From positions 52,670,001-52,734,000 of the forward strand of contig CM065818.1 of the NCBI GenBank assembly GCA_033398695.1: 64,000 bases of DNA, given 5' to 3'. The DNA comes from Orobanche coerulescens (lineage: Eukaryota; Streptophyta; Magnoliopsida; Lamiales; Orobanchaceae). Both the position numbers and the translations under genes were made by a program. The first letter of the stretch is position 1. Every line of letters begins with the position of its first letter. The notes beneath the pieces were generated by a model that saw only the letters and a program-made list of their open reading frames with translations, was not told where the DNA came from and searched no databases. This document shows, piece after piece, positions 24,701 through 37,480 of the stretch.

Positions 24701-25185
24701 GGTTATAATCAAACCGATTCATTTTTTATTGAACTTGTGGTTTATACAGCATATATATGATTGTGTTTATTCAACTCTTGAGGATTGTCGTTCTGTGTAA
24801 CTGACCCCATTGGGGGATTTTGTTTTTCAGGTCGTGGCAAGGCTAAGGCACGGGAAGATAACGTTGACAGCGAGGATTCCCAGTGATACTAGTAGGGGGG
24901 CCCCAGTCCTTTCAATCACCGTGTTTCCTTATTTTATTTTCGCTGCAGGTTTCCGTTTGGATTTTGAGTTCATTCAGTGTTGTATATTTTATCTCCATAT
25001 AAAATATACTTGTATTCGGTCATTTCCTTGGGTGCGTTGTATGAAACTCCTTATCGGAGTAATTAATGATGTAATGTGGTTCGGTACTACATTTACCCTG
25101 TGTATTTCATTCATTTTCACTCGCCTGGTGGGTCCCAGTCGGGGGTCCACGGCACTGTAATATCCGTCTAGTTTGGGGTGTTACA
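21764..25185 (+). mobile_element. Solo LTR A3 (A family) with TATAT duplication
   Basis: It starts TGTAATATCC and ends GGGGTGTTACA. It is flanked by TATAT at 21759-21763 and 25186-25190, a perfect 5-bp target-site duplication. There is no internal region, so two LTRs probably recombined and deleted the body. The first 200 bp align with A2 (shared GAGTTCCGTG, AGCGACTTTTCC). Where A1 and A2 have TAGCGYRCGCTA palindromes, A3 has a CCGCGGCACAC array (about 22135-22280). Confidence 0.9.
23127..24317 (-). mobile_element. Solo LTR F nested in A3
   Basis: This 1191-bp insertion begins TGTTG and ends CAACA, flanked by GACGG (23122-23126) and GATGG (24318-24322), a 5-bp duplication with one mismatch. 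On minus a TATAAATAG box lies at about 23745-23755. Upstream of it on that strand are several GGCGATCGCC palindromes (about 23768-24290), so the LTR is read on minus. The inner ends of A3 continue on both sides. The family is not identified. Confidence 0.75.
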
Positions 25186-25700
25186 TATATGTTCTCAGTG
25201 TATTAGTTCGTACGGATAAGTTCATCATCTGGATGAAATATCTCATATACTAATGAATTACAATGAAATGGCAAATACGAGTTTGTATAAGACGCTATAA
25301 AGTAATTAATGGTTGAACAAGCAATTGTTGAATCACAAAACTTCCTTCTAGATAACACAATAAATCAAATTGGAGAAAATACCAAAAGGTTATATGCACA
25401 CGATGGGACACACGGTCGTGCCCACGATGGGACACATGGTCGTGTGCACAAGAACATCAACAATTTTCACCAATTTCTCAAATTACTCGTCAATTTAGGT
25501 GTTGTTACTTATATATTAACAAGTATTTATTAACGATACACTTATTTAAAAAGTTAATGATTGAATTAACATAATATATTGCATAACATGTGTAGTCTAT
25601 ATGTTCTCAGTGTATTAGTTCGTACGGATAAGTTCATCATCTGGATGAAATATCTCATATACTAATGAATTACAACGAATTGACAAATACGAGTTTGTAT

Positions 25701-26190
25701 AAGACACTATTGTTTAAGTGTTGGACGAGTTTCCTTCAAAACTTTGATTATTATTCGACGCGTTTTCGAACCTTAATCTGATTGATTCTGAATAGGCCTT
25801 GAGAAGAAATCACTTTGTTGAATTATAGGTCTAGTTCGATAAAACAACTGTTTCCTGTCCTGTTTCGATATTTTTCTTGTTTTCGATACAGAGTTGTACT
25901 TTTTCGGGATTTCGCATCAAGTGATGTTCGATCGTTCGAACTTGTTTCCTGTTTCAATTAGCATCCGACCGAAACTTGCTGTTTCGAGTGCCGTTGTTCG
26001 GAGGTTGTCTGTTTCGAGTCATTTCCATTCGGCCAGTTCCTGTCTTGTTGCTGTATCGAGCTGCCGCCATCATTTCCTATCGTGTGCGCATACCGCTAGC
26101 CAGTGTTATTGCTATACCGAACTGTTGTTATCCTCGACAGCTTTCTTACATTCGCTTCGCTCACAAAATGACTTTTCCATCAGTATCGTC
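25701..26190. other. Unassigned K sequence downstream of the Ulp1 gene
   Basis: About 0.5 kb without a recognised feature. Short phrases such as CTGTTTCGAGT and TGTTTCCTGT recur. The open frames on plus are His- and Ser-rich translations of these repeats and of the neighbouring array, with no domain. Confidence 0.45.
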
Positions 26191-26194
26191 AACA

Positions 26195-26480
26195 CACGGT
26201 CGTGTACATGGCCGTGCCCACGTTGGGATCCACGGTCGTGTGCACATGATGGTGCACACGGCCGTGCCCACAATGGGACACACGGTCATGGGAGCCATCG
26301 TGAGCACACGACAGCAGCAACCCATGACCGTGGGTAGGTTGCACACGATCGTGTGCATCCATCGTATGTAACACAGAGCCAAAAAAAATAAAGATTTAAC
26401 AACACAACATGACTGTGGGCATATTGCACACGATCGTGACCCACGATGGCCACGATCGTGTGCATCCATCGTGTGTAACA
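26195..26480. promoter_or_regulatory. Palindrome array 3' of the Ulp1 gene
   Basis: Dense CACGATCGTG variants lie just past the Ulp1 stop on minus. This is a further K array of the type before the transposases. Confidence 0.55.
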
Positions 26481-26552
26481 TAATGCCAAAACATAAAGAT
26501 TTAATAACACAACACATTAATCTTGCCACAACACAACACACCATAAACCATT

Positions 26553-26860
26553 TTACATGTCTAAAGACAACATAAAGATTTTAGCAGCTAAACGATATCG
26601 ATATTTCTTAATATATTTCTCATTAAGTTCCTTGATTTGGTGCCTTGCTCCTGAATTTGCAGAGACGAGTCGATCCAAGTACATGCACGCGAAGGGGCCA
26701 CAACTGTGATTGTCGTTTTGTATGAACTGTAGCTCTCGTGGCATAATTTTGAAACTCATCTCCGTGTTATACTTCTTCTTCGATTGGTTGTTCAGCCAAT
26801 ACCCGGATTGAGCTAGCACACGAGGCATCAGACGCATAATCGGACGTAGTTGGTTGAATT
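26553..26860 (-). pseudogene. Ulp1-like C48 protease, C-terminal part
   Basis: On minus the frame holds LMPRVLAQSGYW, then QNDNHSCGPFACMYLDRLV, the last block of the C48 active site. It contains the oxyanion-hole Gln and the catalytic Cys (codon about 26700-26702). The frame ends at the stop near 26553. The matching His and Asp blocks are at 44540-44600, so C1 inserted between the catalytic Asp and Cys. C48 enzymes cut SUMO-type conjugates. In MULEs the role of this gene is not established. Confidence 0.88.
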
Positions 26861-28240
26861 TGTTAGGAATATGCCCTCGAATGCCACTCATGGGATGAGA
26901 GAGTAAGGGCATTGTACTTGTAATTATGGAATAATTAATAAAAAGGCAATACGATTCATTCACTGTTTATTGTATTTCAATTGCATTCTTGACTTGGTAA
27001 ATATTGAAGTAAAGTCCATGTAAATAAATCAAACATTCCATTCTCGTTATGGGATAAGAGAAAATGCACTGGAAGTGTTTAAAGTTTATTTACGTAAATT
27101 GTTCGCAAGTCAATAAACTTAAAATGGGCATTAAGTTTTAATACAACTTGTATAAACTGATGCTAGGACGTGTGCACGTCTTGATAGCATAGTTATAAGT
27201 ATATTGGTGGGGCCAGTATACTCGAACACGACTCATACTCGATTCAGTCACATGGTATTCACTCTCGGAGAGTCGATGACGAATCGAAAGGTTGTGATAG
27301 TATACGTGGACCTTTGACTTGAGGGTTCAGTAGAAGATGTGCCTGTGACATTTAGTTTGTCATTAGAGTAGTTAGACTCATTTGCTTAATTGCTGAGTCG
27401 ACCTCGAAGTGCGGACTATACGGGCAGGTAGCAGTCTTTACTGTACGTCAAGAAAGGATTCTATCTCCTATTACTGAGCAAGCGAATTTCCTATACGGTT
27501 AATGGCAAATAAGATCATAAGTCTTTGGCCAAAGCATTCTGATATAGTAGTATTAGATACACTATTAATCAGTCGGTCTTGATTTGCATTAACACATGTA
27601 TAGAGTCTAGTCAACAGTAGGGTTTGACTTTACTGTGACCCGAAGACTTGACCGGGACATCTGATGAAGGGTCTATACGTATATAGTATTCACAACATAA
27701 TGGTTCAGGAATGATCCCTTCATTCGTTCTCAGTCGGGATATACAGTGCGGCCCGCTAGGCTGGCTAAGTGCTGCCTGCACTCATTGGTTCCTCCCAATG
27801 TCGGCTGAGACGGACCTACAGAGTCGCGCATCAGGAGTGTTGACGGATATATGTGAATTTATTATCTCTCTATTAATATTAGATATTGGATATCTAATTA
27901 TGATTTATTAGATAAATCAAATAGCGGTCTTATGAATTAAAATTAAGTTACCGGGTAATTAATTTAATTCAAAAATTATATTTCTTAGAGAAATATTTTT
28001 GTATTTGATATAATTAATTAATTGGATTAATTAATTTATATAAATACATTGGAGGTTAAACGGAGTCATTTGACGAACGTCCTGTACACGAGACGAGTGA
28101 CTCGGCCTGTTTCTTGGAAGCTTCCTCCTAGCCGCCCCCTCCCCTTTACACATGTCTTGGAGTATTTTATAACATCTTGCATGTTATCTTGACATGTTAA
28201 GGTGATTATTGGTGATATTTTTATATCACATTATTGTTCT

Positions 28241-30558
28241 TGTAATATCCACAAATTCGATTTCCGGTAATTTTCATTTTTGGCGAAAGTCCATTTTGAC
28301 CACTTGCTTGGGACCGCTTCGTCATCCTGAGAATGGTTAATTCTAGACTTTTTGACATCCGAGTTCGTTTCGGAGTAGTTTTGTTGAGTTCCGTGCTTTT
28401 TAGCGACTTTTCCGCACTTGAGTCGATTCTTGCGAATCTCGTTCGAAACTGCTGTTCCGAGTTTCCTGTAAGTCCGTTTAACTTTGTTAGACGTGTTATG
28501 AACTTCGGTTTGGTTATTCGATCATGTATCGTGATTTCCGGGCGTTTTGGGCCATTTTGTAATTTACCCAAAGTTATGGGTATCCGTACCTGTACTTGCC
28601 GTCTCGACTCCTTTCTTGGTCGTGTATGATTAATTATTGTACTATGTTTTCATTTCGGGTCTTCGATGTTGCCCGCGAGCTTTTCGTAGTGTTCGTTCCG
28701 TACGTTTTCGGAAATCGAGTCGTCGGGTCAAGGCGGCTGAGCAGCTGGCCGGACCGATGCGGCACTGTCGAAAGTGCTGGGCACTGGCCGAGCAGGCACG
28801 GCAGAAACCGGCGTAGCGCGTGCTACGGTCGGGAGGCTGCGCGCGCTAGCTCGGTAGTGTAGCGCACGCTGTCGAGTCAGCCTAGCGTACGCTATCGGGT
28901 CTGGGTAGAGGGGTTCTGAGGTTCTAGACTCGGGTAGGATCGGCAGGTAGCGCACGCTACTGTCGGTCGTGGCGCACGCTAACCGACAGGGGTAGCGCAC
29001 GCTGTCGGCCGACTAGCGTACGTTACCTAGGCGAGCTTGTTAGTCCAGAGGTTACTGGACAGGTCGGCTAGCGCGCGCAGGCTTCTGGCCGTAGCGCACG
29101 CTAGCGGGGGTCGGGCGGACAAGTCATGGTCGGCAGGATTGGTCGGTAGTGTCGGGTCATGCGGGCCTTGGCCGAGAGTGCTGCGCTGATACTGGCCGAT
29201 AGCGCACGCTAGTCCGGGAAGGTTAGCGCACGCTAGTTCCGGCCCAGTATATAAATGACAGAGCAGCCACTTTTTCATTCGTTTTTCATTTCCTTTCTCT
29301 TCGGTCCGCGGCTGGAGCTTCGGAGGAGGTGAAACCATGTTGTTAAACAACAAATCTATGAAGTTCCTGAGTACATATCATTGATCAATCATCCTATAAC
29401 ATCCTTCGATCCAGTGAATCAAGGTTAGATCTTTAGAACCCTACTTTTGGGGAGATTTGGGGGTTTTCGCGTTTTTGTCCGATTCATTCTGTTTTGTTGA
29501 TTAATTCATGATGAATATGATTAATCTTGTTGGTATTCTTAGTTTCCCTACGGATTCATGGTATTTCGTGATTTTTATGGAATCGAGAGGTTTTGGTTGT
29601 GGTCCGCCCTCGTTGTCGTTTTTATACGAATATACATGAATCGTAGGCGGGTTTTCGGGTGTATTCCAATTCCGTATTCGTTTAGAATTGGTTGTGATTG
29701 TATTCTTCTAATCGTTAGGTTCGGTTTCGAGGGTTCCTAGCATTCGTCGGTGACTTTCCTTTCCGTTCGTTGCGTCGTCAACTATTCAAGGCAAGTATAT
29801 ATTTATGAATGTGCGTTCTCGACTTTGAAAGTAAGAAATATTAATGGCATGATTATTTATATCCACTTTGGGGCGGGCCTACGGGTCCCCTGAGGGTTTC
29901 GTAGCCTCTGGTGCGATTCCACGGATGATATGAACGAACCACTCTAGGGCGGGCCGATAGGTCCCCTGAGGGTTCCGTAGCCTCTGGTGCGGTTCCACGA
30001 TATTCATATATGTATTGATGAGATGCTATGAGATTTAGTTATTTCGGAATACTAGTCTTAAATTGATGAATTGACGGTTACATTTACTTTATTGTCGAGG
30101 AGTATTGTGTTTCATACTTGATATACTTGCACTAGTTATTCGACGGCTAACCCCTTTATGGGGGAAATACTTTTTATGTATTTCAGGTTCCAGGAGAACG
30201 GACAGGCAGGTATCGGGTCGGCATGAAGATGATGGGCAAGTGTGATACTGTGTCTTTCCTCCGGTTATGTTTTGAGTTTTCCATTCAGTGTTGTTGTACT
30301 GGAATGGTTATTGAATACTCGAGTATTGTTTTCCTTTTTCCTTGATGTTCCGGCCTGTGTTTGCCGAGGTATTGATTTGTGTTGTGATGTCTTTGGATAC
30401 ATTGGTTATGTTTTGAATACCCTTTGTATTGTTCTTCATTCCATTGTATGTAGACCTTCTCGGTCAAGTTTTATAGTTCTGCGTATGTTTAGCCTTGTGG
30501 GTCCCACGACGGGGCTCACGGCGCTGTAATATACCCTGAATAACTTGGGGGTGTTACA
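28241..30558 (+). repeat. 5' LTR of A2
   Basis: It runs from TGTAATATCC to GGGGGTGTTACA. A palindrome array (TAGCGCACGCTA type) spans about 28810-29240 and TATATAAA follows at 29248-29255. Downstream are two copies of a block starting GGGGCGGGCC (about 29870 and 29947). Confidence 0.93.
28795..29255 (+). promoter_or_regulatory. A2 LTR promoter: palindrome array plus TATATAAA
   Basis: At least a dozen near-palindromes (GTAGCGCACGCTA, TAGCGTACGCTA, TAGCGCGCGC) end about 20 bp before the TATA box. The same layout is in the 3' LTR at about 35230-35689. Confidence 0.6.
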
Positions 30559-31092
30559 GAATATGGTATCAGAGCTTAGGTTTATGGATACCTAGGCTGT
30601 CGGTCTTTTGGGTCGATTGAGTCGTCATTTGCCCACAGTATCACTACTCTGCCATCATCACAGTGCGACCGGTACTTGTAAGTCCTCTCACTCTTCTTGT
30701 ATTTTTCTTAATCGTTTCGTTTATAGCTTGGTATTCTTGGGAATTTGTCACTTCGAGAATGTGCGATTTGGATTATACTTACGCACGTGTGTGCCCTTCA
30801 GAATGTTGGCTGAAAGGAGGAAGAATCGTGGCCGTGGTCACGGATGTGAACTCTTCCTTGAGATTTTGTTAAATTGCTAATTGCGATATTGGTGTGTATC
30901 GGTATTATGTTGAGACTTTGTTTAGGAGTCGCATGCTAGTATCACGGGAGATCTTCGACTTCACAGACTTGTAAGTATGTTGTTCGGATTATTCGATAAT
31001 TCTTGGTGATTTTGAATTTCCGTTGAATGTTGGTTGGGCGAGTGATTGCAAGTTTCGAGGACGAAACTTATTTTTTTTAAGGGGGGGTAGAG
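30559..31092 (+). mobile_element. A2 interior, first segment ending in a purine tract
   Basis: This is similar to the whole 387-bp interior of element B: both share GATATTGGTGTG, AGTATCACGGGAGATC and GCAAGTTTCGAGGACG before a purine tract (here about 31070-31090). It is therefore a complete mini-interior followed directly by an LTR-like start at 31093, although A2 continues for 3.6 kb beyond it. Confidence 0.75.
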
Positions 31093-34000
31093 TGTAATAC
31101 CCTGATTTTTCGGATATTTTTTTTTTTCGTTTATATGTAGGATGTCGTTGATGGATAATTGTGCTTGAGGATGATGCGAGCGTATGACAATGTTGTTGAA
31201 TGCGTATATGTATTCATTGTGCCGTATGATGGTTTGGTATGTCGAGATGTTGGTCGAGAATAGCGGAAAATGGCTAAGTACAGCTACGTTAGTGCACGCT
31301 ACAGGATATGCCTAGCGCGCGCTAAGATATATACTTAGCGTACGCTACGGTGCATACTTAGTGCACGCTAAGAGGTTTGGTTACGTACGCTAAGGAGGAC
31401 CCCTAACGTACGTAACGACTTGCTGGGTTAGTTCCGGAAGGTGGCGGCGAGTAGGCCTGAGTTGATTTTTATATTCAGTTAGCGCACGCTAACGCATGTT
31501 GGTCAGCGCACGCTAACATCAGATCGCCAATAATGGAATCTTAGCTTTCGGCGGGTGGACCCGGCCATGTTCGACGCGTGTCCAGATAAGGTCAGCGAGT
31601 GTTTGTCGTGTAGAGCTAGCGCACGCTAAAACCATATGATTAGCACACGCTAATTCCATATCGGTCAAAGGAATCCCGGTAATCGCGGATGCTTTCAGCA
31701 TGTGGGGCCACGATACTGTTGCAAGTCAACGACGATTAGCGCGCGCTAAGGTCGAGGAATAACACACGCTACTGAGCATTTCACTGTAGCAAGTCAACGC
31801 CTGTTTGCGTACGCTAATGCATGGGCATTACGTACGTTAGATGAATTTCGAAGCAATACAGTAGCTTCTGGACTACCCGATAGCGCACGCTATCAAGGAA
31901 GGATAGCGCACGCTAGTTCTGTAACGCACGCTAAATATAAGGTCTAGCACACGCTAGTGATGTGTTTTATAAAGAGGATAGACGAGTGCTGAGAGGCATC
32001 TTGTCCATTCTCCTTCCTTCAGTCAATAGAGAGCCTTGGGAAGTACTTGAAGTTCCTAAACATTTAGAGATGATCCTCTTAAACAAGATTAAGATGGAAA
32101 GCTCGGATTTAAGTATTGTTCTTGAAGTTTTGATGATTCTTGGAATGGAGTTCGATTATTCTTGTTCGTGGTTCGTCCATACAAGGTAATCCTTGTATAC
32201 CTTTGATAGTGGTTCGTTTTTTTAAAGGATTACTACTTGGGAGGGAGCATGTTGGGATCATCATGTGATAATGTTATATGAGATTTATTGGAATTGTAAT
32301 AAGAGATTTCGGATGTTGATATGATTATTAACATTTTCTTCATATGATGATAATGGTTTTGTTGCGATTCTTGAGGATTGTATGAATCGCATGATGAAGA
32401 AAGTGGTAACATGGAGATATATACCTCGGATATGTTGTTCTGAACGTGATTTCGGATATTTCATGTTCTTGAAGAACTCTTGAATTATACGAGGTGATGA
32501 AAATTTATAAGAAGTGTTGATGTTTTGAAAATGAATATGGAATATTCGCATCTAGAGCTAAATTATGTGTTTGAAATAATATTCGTATAGGAATACGAAT
32601 GTGATTATGAGGTTGATGAGACTATTATTCATCTCTGAATTTGGAAGCCCATACGTATGGAGCAAATGTTCAAGTCGAATGATTGGATTGTTTGATAACC
32701 TTTTTAATATGATTATCTATTGTTTTGAACCAGTCGGATGATTCGAATTGATGACGGTCATAAGTAAATTTTAACGATGGATTTACAAGAAGGGAACCTT
32801 GTCAATTCGTATTTAAGAATTGAGTTTGGAACATTTAGACCCTTATTATTGGTCCGAATTGGTTGCTGATATGATCATCATATTTCGACTCGTATTGTGG
32901 ACAGGATTTGTAAGTGTCTGAGTTGGATTGTTCAGACTGTGATTAGTCGAGATATGGTGAAACAGTTGAGTTTGTGGTTTGGTGGTATTGATATTGGTCG
33001 TCATCGAACCTGTTGATTATTAATCCTTCGTTTTACAATAAGATATGATGTTTGATCATGGATTATGACTATTGTGTTGCGGTTGAAGTCGAAGAGTACG
33101 TAGATTACCTTGGTCGGGACTGAGGAACTCGTAAACGAAATCAATTGAATTGGTAACAGTTCGTTGTATTGATATCGAGGCAAGTTTTATACTTGTACTA
33201 ATCAATGAGATTAATGTTATCGTGTAGGTGTACGAATGTGTGTATCATTTCGAGACTTGGCCTCTTTATGATTGTATTGATATCAGGGGATTGTTTTATA
33301 CGACACCCGTCGGAAAAGTATGCCAAATGTTATTGTTGTTCGTAAATGGCCGGTTCAAGGCATTGCGATACTTGTTGGTAAAGCTACTGTCGATAGGCGG
33401 TTCGCGGTATCGACGTATCAATTGTTATCGTGACTGATGTTCCATTGAGATATTGTGGTGATCGTCGTTATTGATAGCGGTGTTTTTCTATTGACATTGT
33501 ATTGGCCGATTGAAGGTATTGATGTATTCAAATTATCATCTTCGTTATCGGTAACCGATTAAAGGTGCCGAGACATTCGTTGTATAATTGTTATCGGTTA
33601 ACCGTTCTAAAGGTAATCGATGTATTGAATTGGGACTGTCGAAAACATTCCCATCCGTGGTATTGTTGTTATCGATTTGCCGTTCTATGGTAATCGAAGT
33701 ATTGAATTGGGACTGCCGAGGATAGTTCCCATCCGTTGAATTATTAATGTCGTGTTGGCCGACTCAAGGCAACACACTATTATTCTTGTGAACTCGGTAA
33801 TTTTGTGATCGTTGAGGATTGAGGATTTCCCGGATTGTTGCGTTGTGATTATTGCTTGTGTTAATCGGTCCTTAGGGATTTTGATCCCAGGATGGTTGTT
33901 TTGAATATCGTTGGTCGTGTCGATCTTTCATTATTCGTGTGTCATCGTTCACTTGGTGAGTCGTATGATTCGTATTGGATATGTTATCCTTTGAGTTTCG

Positions 34001-34480
34001 TTGTCATGTTGTATCATGGCATATCTGGAATCATGTCTGCGTGCCGATTGGTTATGTGTAGGATATTTAGCCAGGCACACGATGGTCATGCGTGGATGTT
34101 TCCGCATTGGACCGTGCACACGAGACGTAGTTCGTGAGGCTAATTAGGTACATTGTCACACGTATATTCTGGATTCCGTATACGGGGTGGACATGTGCAC
34201 TGACATATTTCCGGATCGGGCGTACTGTGATGTCCCTCTTGAGCCTTATTGTTTGGTCGTTCGTAGTCCATGTTGTATTGGATATGTCTGACGATTTGTG
34301 ACTGGTTGTTCATACGCCGAGGGGTATGTCCGACAGTCACGTTTGCTTCTTTGAGATCTGTGTTGTGATGATTTACAGCTTTGGGCTGTTCGGCTTTCAG
34401 GCCATCGTGATATACAGCTTCGGTTGAGGGGCTTTCAAGCCATTGCGATGTATTGGTATTTCTGTTGGAGCCTTCAGACA
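31093..34480 (+). repeat. B-type LTR sequence embedded in A2
   Basis: It begins TGTAATACCC, as the LTR of B does, right after the first purine tract. It contains its own palindrome array (about 31275-31950, TAGCGCACGCTA and ACGTACG types) and a TATAAAG box at about 31969. Segments at 33960-34340 match B at about 55125-55480 (shared GTGAGGCTAATTAGGTAC). The right end is not sharp: by about 34480 the sequence turns into the A-specific 3' interior. No coding sequence is seen. Confidence 0.65.
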
Positions 34481-34674
34481 TTGTGATTCATATTTACTTC
34501 AGCGTTGACTTGGATTACCTTCGGGTAATGTATTGTTGTGTTGCTTGTAACGTTTCGCCTTTGGGCGTAAGTTACGCGTTTCTTGTGTATCTCGTTGAGT
34601 TTTTCCTGGCGGGATATTGCTTCTCCCTAGTTGTTTTAAGTTTCGGGACGAAATTTCTTTTAAGGAGGGTAGAA
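34481..34674 (+). mobile_element. A2 3' interior with second polypurine tract
   Basis: It matches the end of the A1 interior (reverse complement of about 1681-1830) and closes with AAGGAGGGTAGAA directly before the 3' LTR. Confidence 0.8.
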
Positions 34675-36994
34675 TGTAATATCCGCAAATTCGATTTCCG
34701 GTAATTTTTCTTTTTGGCGAAAGTCCATTTTGACCACTTGTTTGGGACCGTTTCATCATCCTGAGAATGGTTAATTCTACACTTTTTGACATCCGAGTTC
34801 GTTTCGGAGTAGTTTTGTTGAGTTCCGTACTTTTTAGCGACTTTTCCGCACTTGAGTCGATTCTTGCGAATCTCGTTCGAAACTGCTGTTCTGAGTTTCC
34901 TGTAAGTCCGTTTAACTTTGTTAGACGTGTTATGAACTTCGGTTTGGTTATTCGATCACGTATCGTGATTTCCGGGCGTTTTGGGCCATTTTGTAATTTA
35001 CCCAAAGTTATGGGTATCCGTATCTGTACTTGCCGTCTCGACTCTTTTCTTGGTCGCGTATGATTAATTACTGTATTATGTTTTCATTTCGGGTCGTCGA
35101 TGTTGCCCGTGAGCTTTTCGTAGTGTTCGTTCCGTACGTTTTTGGAAATCGAGTCGTCGGGTCAAGGCGGCTGAGCAGCTGGCCGGACCGGTGCGGTACT
35201 GTCGGAAGTGCTGGGCACTGGCCGAGCAGGCATGACAGGAACCAGCATAGCGCGCACTACAGATGGGAGGCTGCGCGCGCTAGCTCGACAGTGTAGCGCA
35301 CGCTGTCGAGTCAGCCCAGCGTACGCTATCGGGTCTGGGCAGAGGGGTTCTGAGGTTCTGGACTCGAGTAGGATCGGCAGGTAGCGCACGCTACTGTCGG
35401 TCGTGGCGCACGCTAACCGGCAGGGGTAGCGCACGCTGTCGGCCGACTAGCGTACATTACCTGGGCGAGCTTGTTAGTCCAGAGGTTACTGGACAGGTCG
35501 GCTAGCGCGCGCAGGCTTCCGGCCGTAGCGCACGCTAGCGGGGGTCGGGCGGACAAGTCATGGTCGGCAGGATTGGTCGGTGGTGCTGGGTCATACGGGC
35601 CCTGGCCGAGAGTGCTGGGCCGATACTGGCCGATAGCGCACGCTAGTCCGGGAAGGCTAGCGCACGCTAGTTCCGGCCTAGTATATAAATGACAAAGCAG
35701 CCACTTTTTCATTCGTTTTTCATTTCCTTTCTCTTCGGTCCGCGGCTGGAGCTTCGGAGGAGGTGAAACCATGTTGTTAAACAACAAATCCATGAAGTTC
35801 CTGAGTTCATATCATTGATCAATCATCCTATAACATCCTTCGATCCAGCGAATCAAGGTTAGATCTTTAGAACCCTACTTTTGGGGAGATTTGGGGGTTT
35901 TCGTGTTTTTGTCCGATTCATTCCGTTTTGTTGATTAATTCATGATGAATATGATTAATCTTGTTGGTATTCTTAGTTTCCCTACGGATTCATGGTATAT
36001 TTCGTGATTTTTACGGAATCGAGAGGGTTTGGTTTTGATCCGCCCTCGTTGTCGTTTTTATACGAATATACATGAATCGTAGGCGGGTTTCCGGGTGTAT
36101 TCCAATTCCGTATTCGTTTAGAATTGGTTGTGATTGTATTCTTCGAATCGTTAGGTTCGGTTTCGAGGGTTCCTAGCATTCGCCGGCGACTTTCCTTTCC
36201 GTTCGTTGCGTCGTCAACTATTCAAGGCAAGTATATATTTATGAATGTGCGTTCTCGACTTTGAAAGCAAGAAATATTAATGGCATGATTATTTATATCC
36301 ACTCTGGGGCGGGCCGACGGGTCCCCTGAGGGTTTCGCAGCCTCTGGTGCGATTCCACGGATGATATGAACGAACCACTCTGGGGCGGGCCGATAGGTCC
36401 CCTGAGGGTTCCGTAGCCTCTGGTGCGGTTCCACGGTATTCATATATGTATTGATGAGATGCTATGAGATTTAGTTATTCCGGAATACTAGTCTTGAATT
36501 GATGAATTGACGGTTACATTTACTTTATTGTCGAGGAGTATTGTGTTTCATACTTGATATACTTGCACTAGCTATTCGACGGCTAACCCCTTTATGGGGG
36601 AAATACTTTTTATGTATTTCAGGTTCCAGGAGAATGGACAGGCGGGTATCGGGTCGGCATGAAGATGATGGACAAGTGTGATACTGTGTCTTTCCTCCGG
36701 TTATGTTTTGACTTTTCCATTCAATGTTGTTGTACTGGAATGGTTATTGAATACTCGAGTATTGTTTTCCTTTTTCCTTGATGTTCCGGCCTGTGTTTGC
36801 CGAGGTATTGATTTGTGTTATGATGTCTTTGGATACATTGATTATGTTTTGAATACCCTTTGTATTGTTCTTCGTTCCATTGTATGTAGACCTTCTCGGT
36901 CAAGTTTTATAGTTCCGCGTATGTTTAGCCTTGTGGGTCCCACGGCGAGGCTCACGGCGCTGTAATATACCCTGAATAACTTGGGGGTGTTACA
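34675..36994 (+). repeat. 3' LTR of A2
   Basis: This 2320-bp copy of 28241-30558 has the same ends, the same palindrome array (about 35230-35670), TATATAAA at 35682-35689, and the same duplicated GGGGCGGGCC block (about 36305 and 36382). Confidence 0.93.
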
Positions 36995-37480
36995 GTTCTC
37001 ACTTTGTTATTTAATATAACAAGACAAACTCTCTTAAAACCCATTCCATCTTCCATTTTGGAATGTAACTGCCGAGAGAGAGAGTTTAAGTGAGAAAGGG
37101 AGAAGTTTTTTTTTTCAAGATTCCACTTTGAGTGAGAAAAATTAAGAAAGAAATAGATATATAAATTCCTATAGTAATTCCTAGCCGTGTTCTTAGAGAA
37201 CGGATTGCTATCGAATTTTTCGGGCAACTTCCGACGCGTGTGAAGTAGAGGCTTCGTATTTTCGGTGTTTGGAACGAAGGGATTTCGTGTTCGGGACGGG
37301 GTTCGTGATCGTCATCCATATTTACGAAGATTTATTTCAAAGGCTTCAAGGGTATGATCCTTTATCTTCGTATTTAATTTTTTCGTATATACGTTACTTG
37401 ATCGATCCTGTTTGGGATTTGTATTTATTTCCGCTGCATTTTTTGTTTTATTTCCGGAATCACAACAGTGGTATCAGAGC

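Larger units (their letters stand above)
21590..25700. repeat. Tandem duplication in K split by solo LTR A3
   Basis: Sequence 21600-21763 plus 25186-25300 is repeated at about 25440-25700, for example AAGAACATCAACAATTTTC at 21612 and at 25453. The first copy holds the A3 insertion. The second is uninterrupted across the same TATAT site, so it shows the pre-insertion state. Confidence 0.88.
28241..36994 (+). mobile_element. LTR element A2 inserted in the C1 5' LTR
   Basis: The flanks GTTCT at 28236-28240 and 36995-36999 are an exact 5-bp target-site duplication. The uninterrupted C1 3' LTR (44031-44045) shows the empty site. LTRs are 28241-30558 and 34675-36994, nearly identical by eye, so insertion was recent relative to its host. 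The primer-binding site TGGTATCAGAGC is at 30564-30575. The interior (4.1 kb) has no pol domains. It fits a non-autonomous LARD-like element of the same family as A1. Confidence 0.93.

Noticed and set aside
25894..26371. Plus-strand open frames rich in His, Arg and Thr
   Set aside because: They translate the CACGATCGTG-type array; composition follows the repeat and there is no domain.
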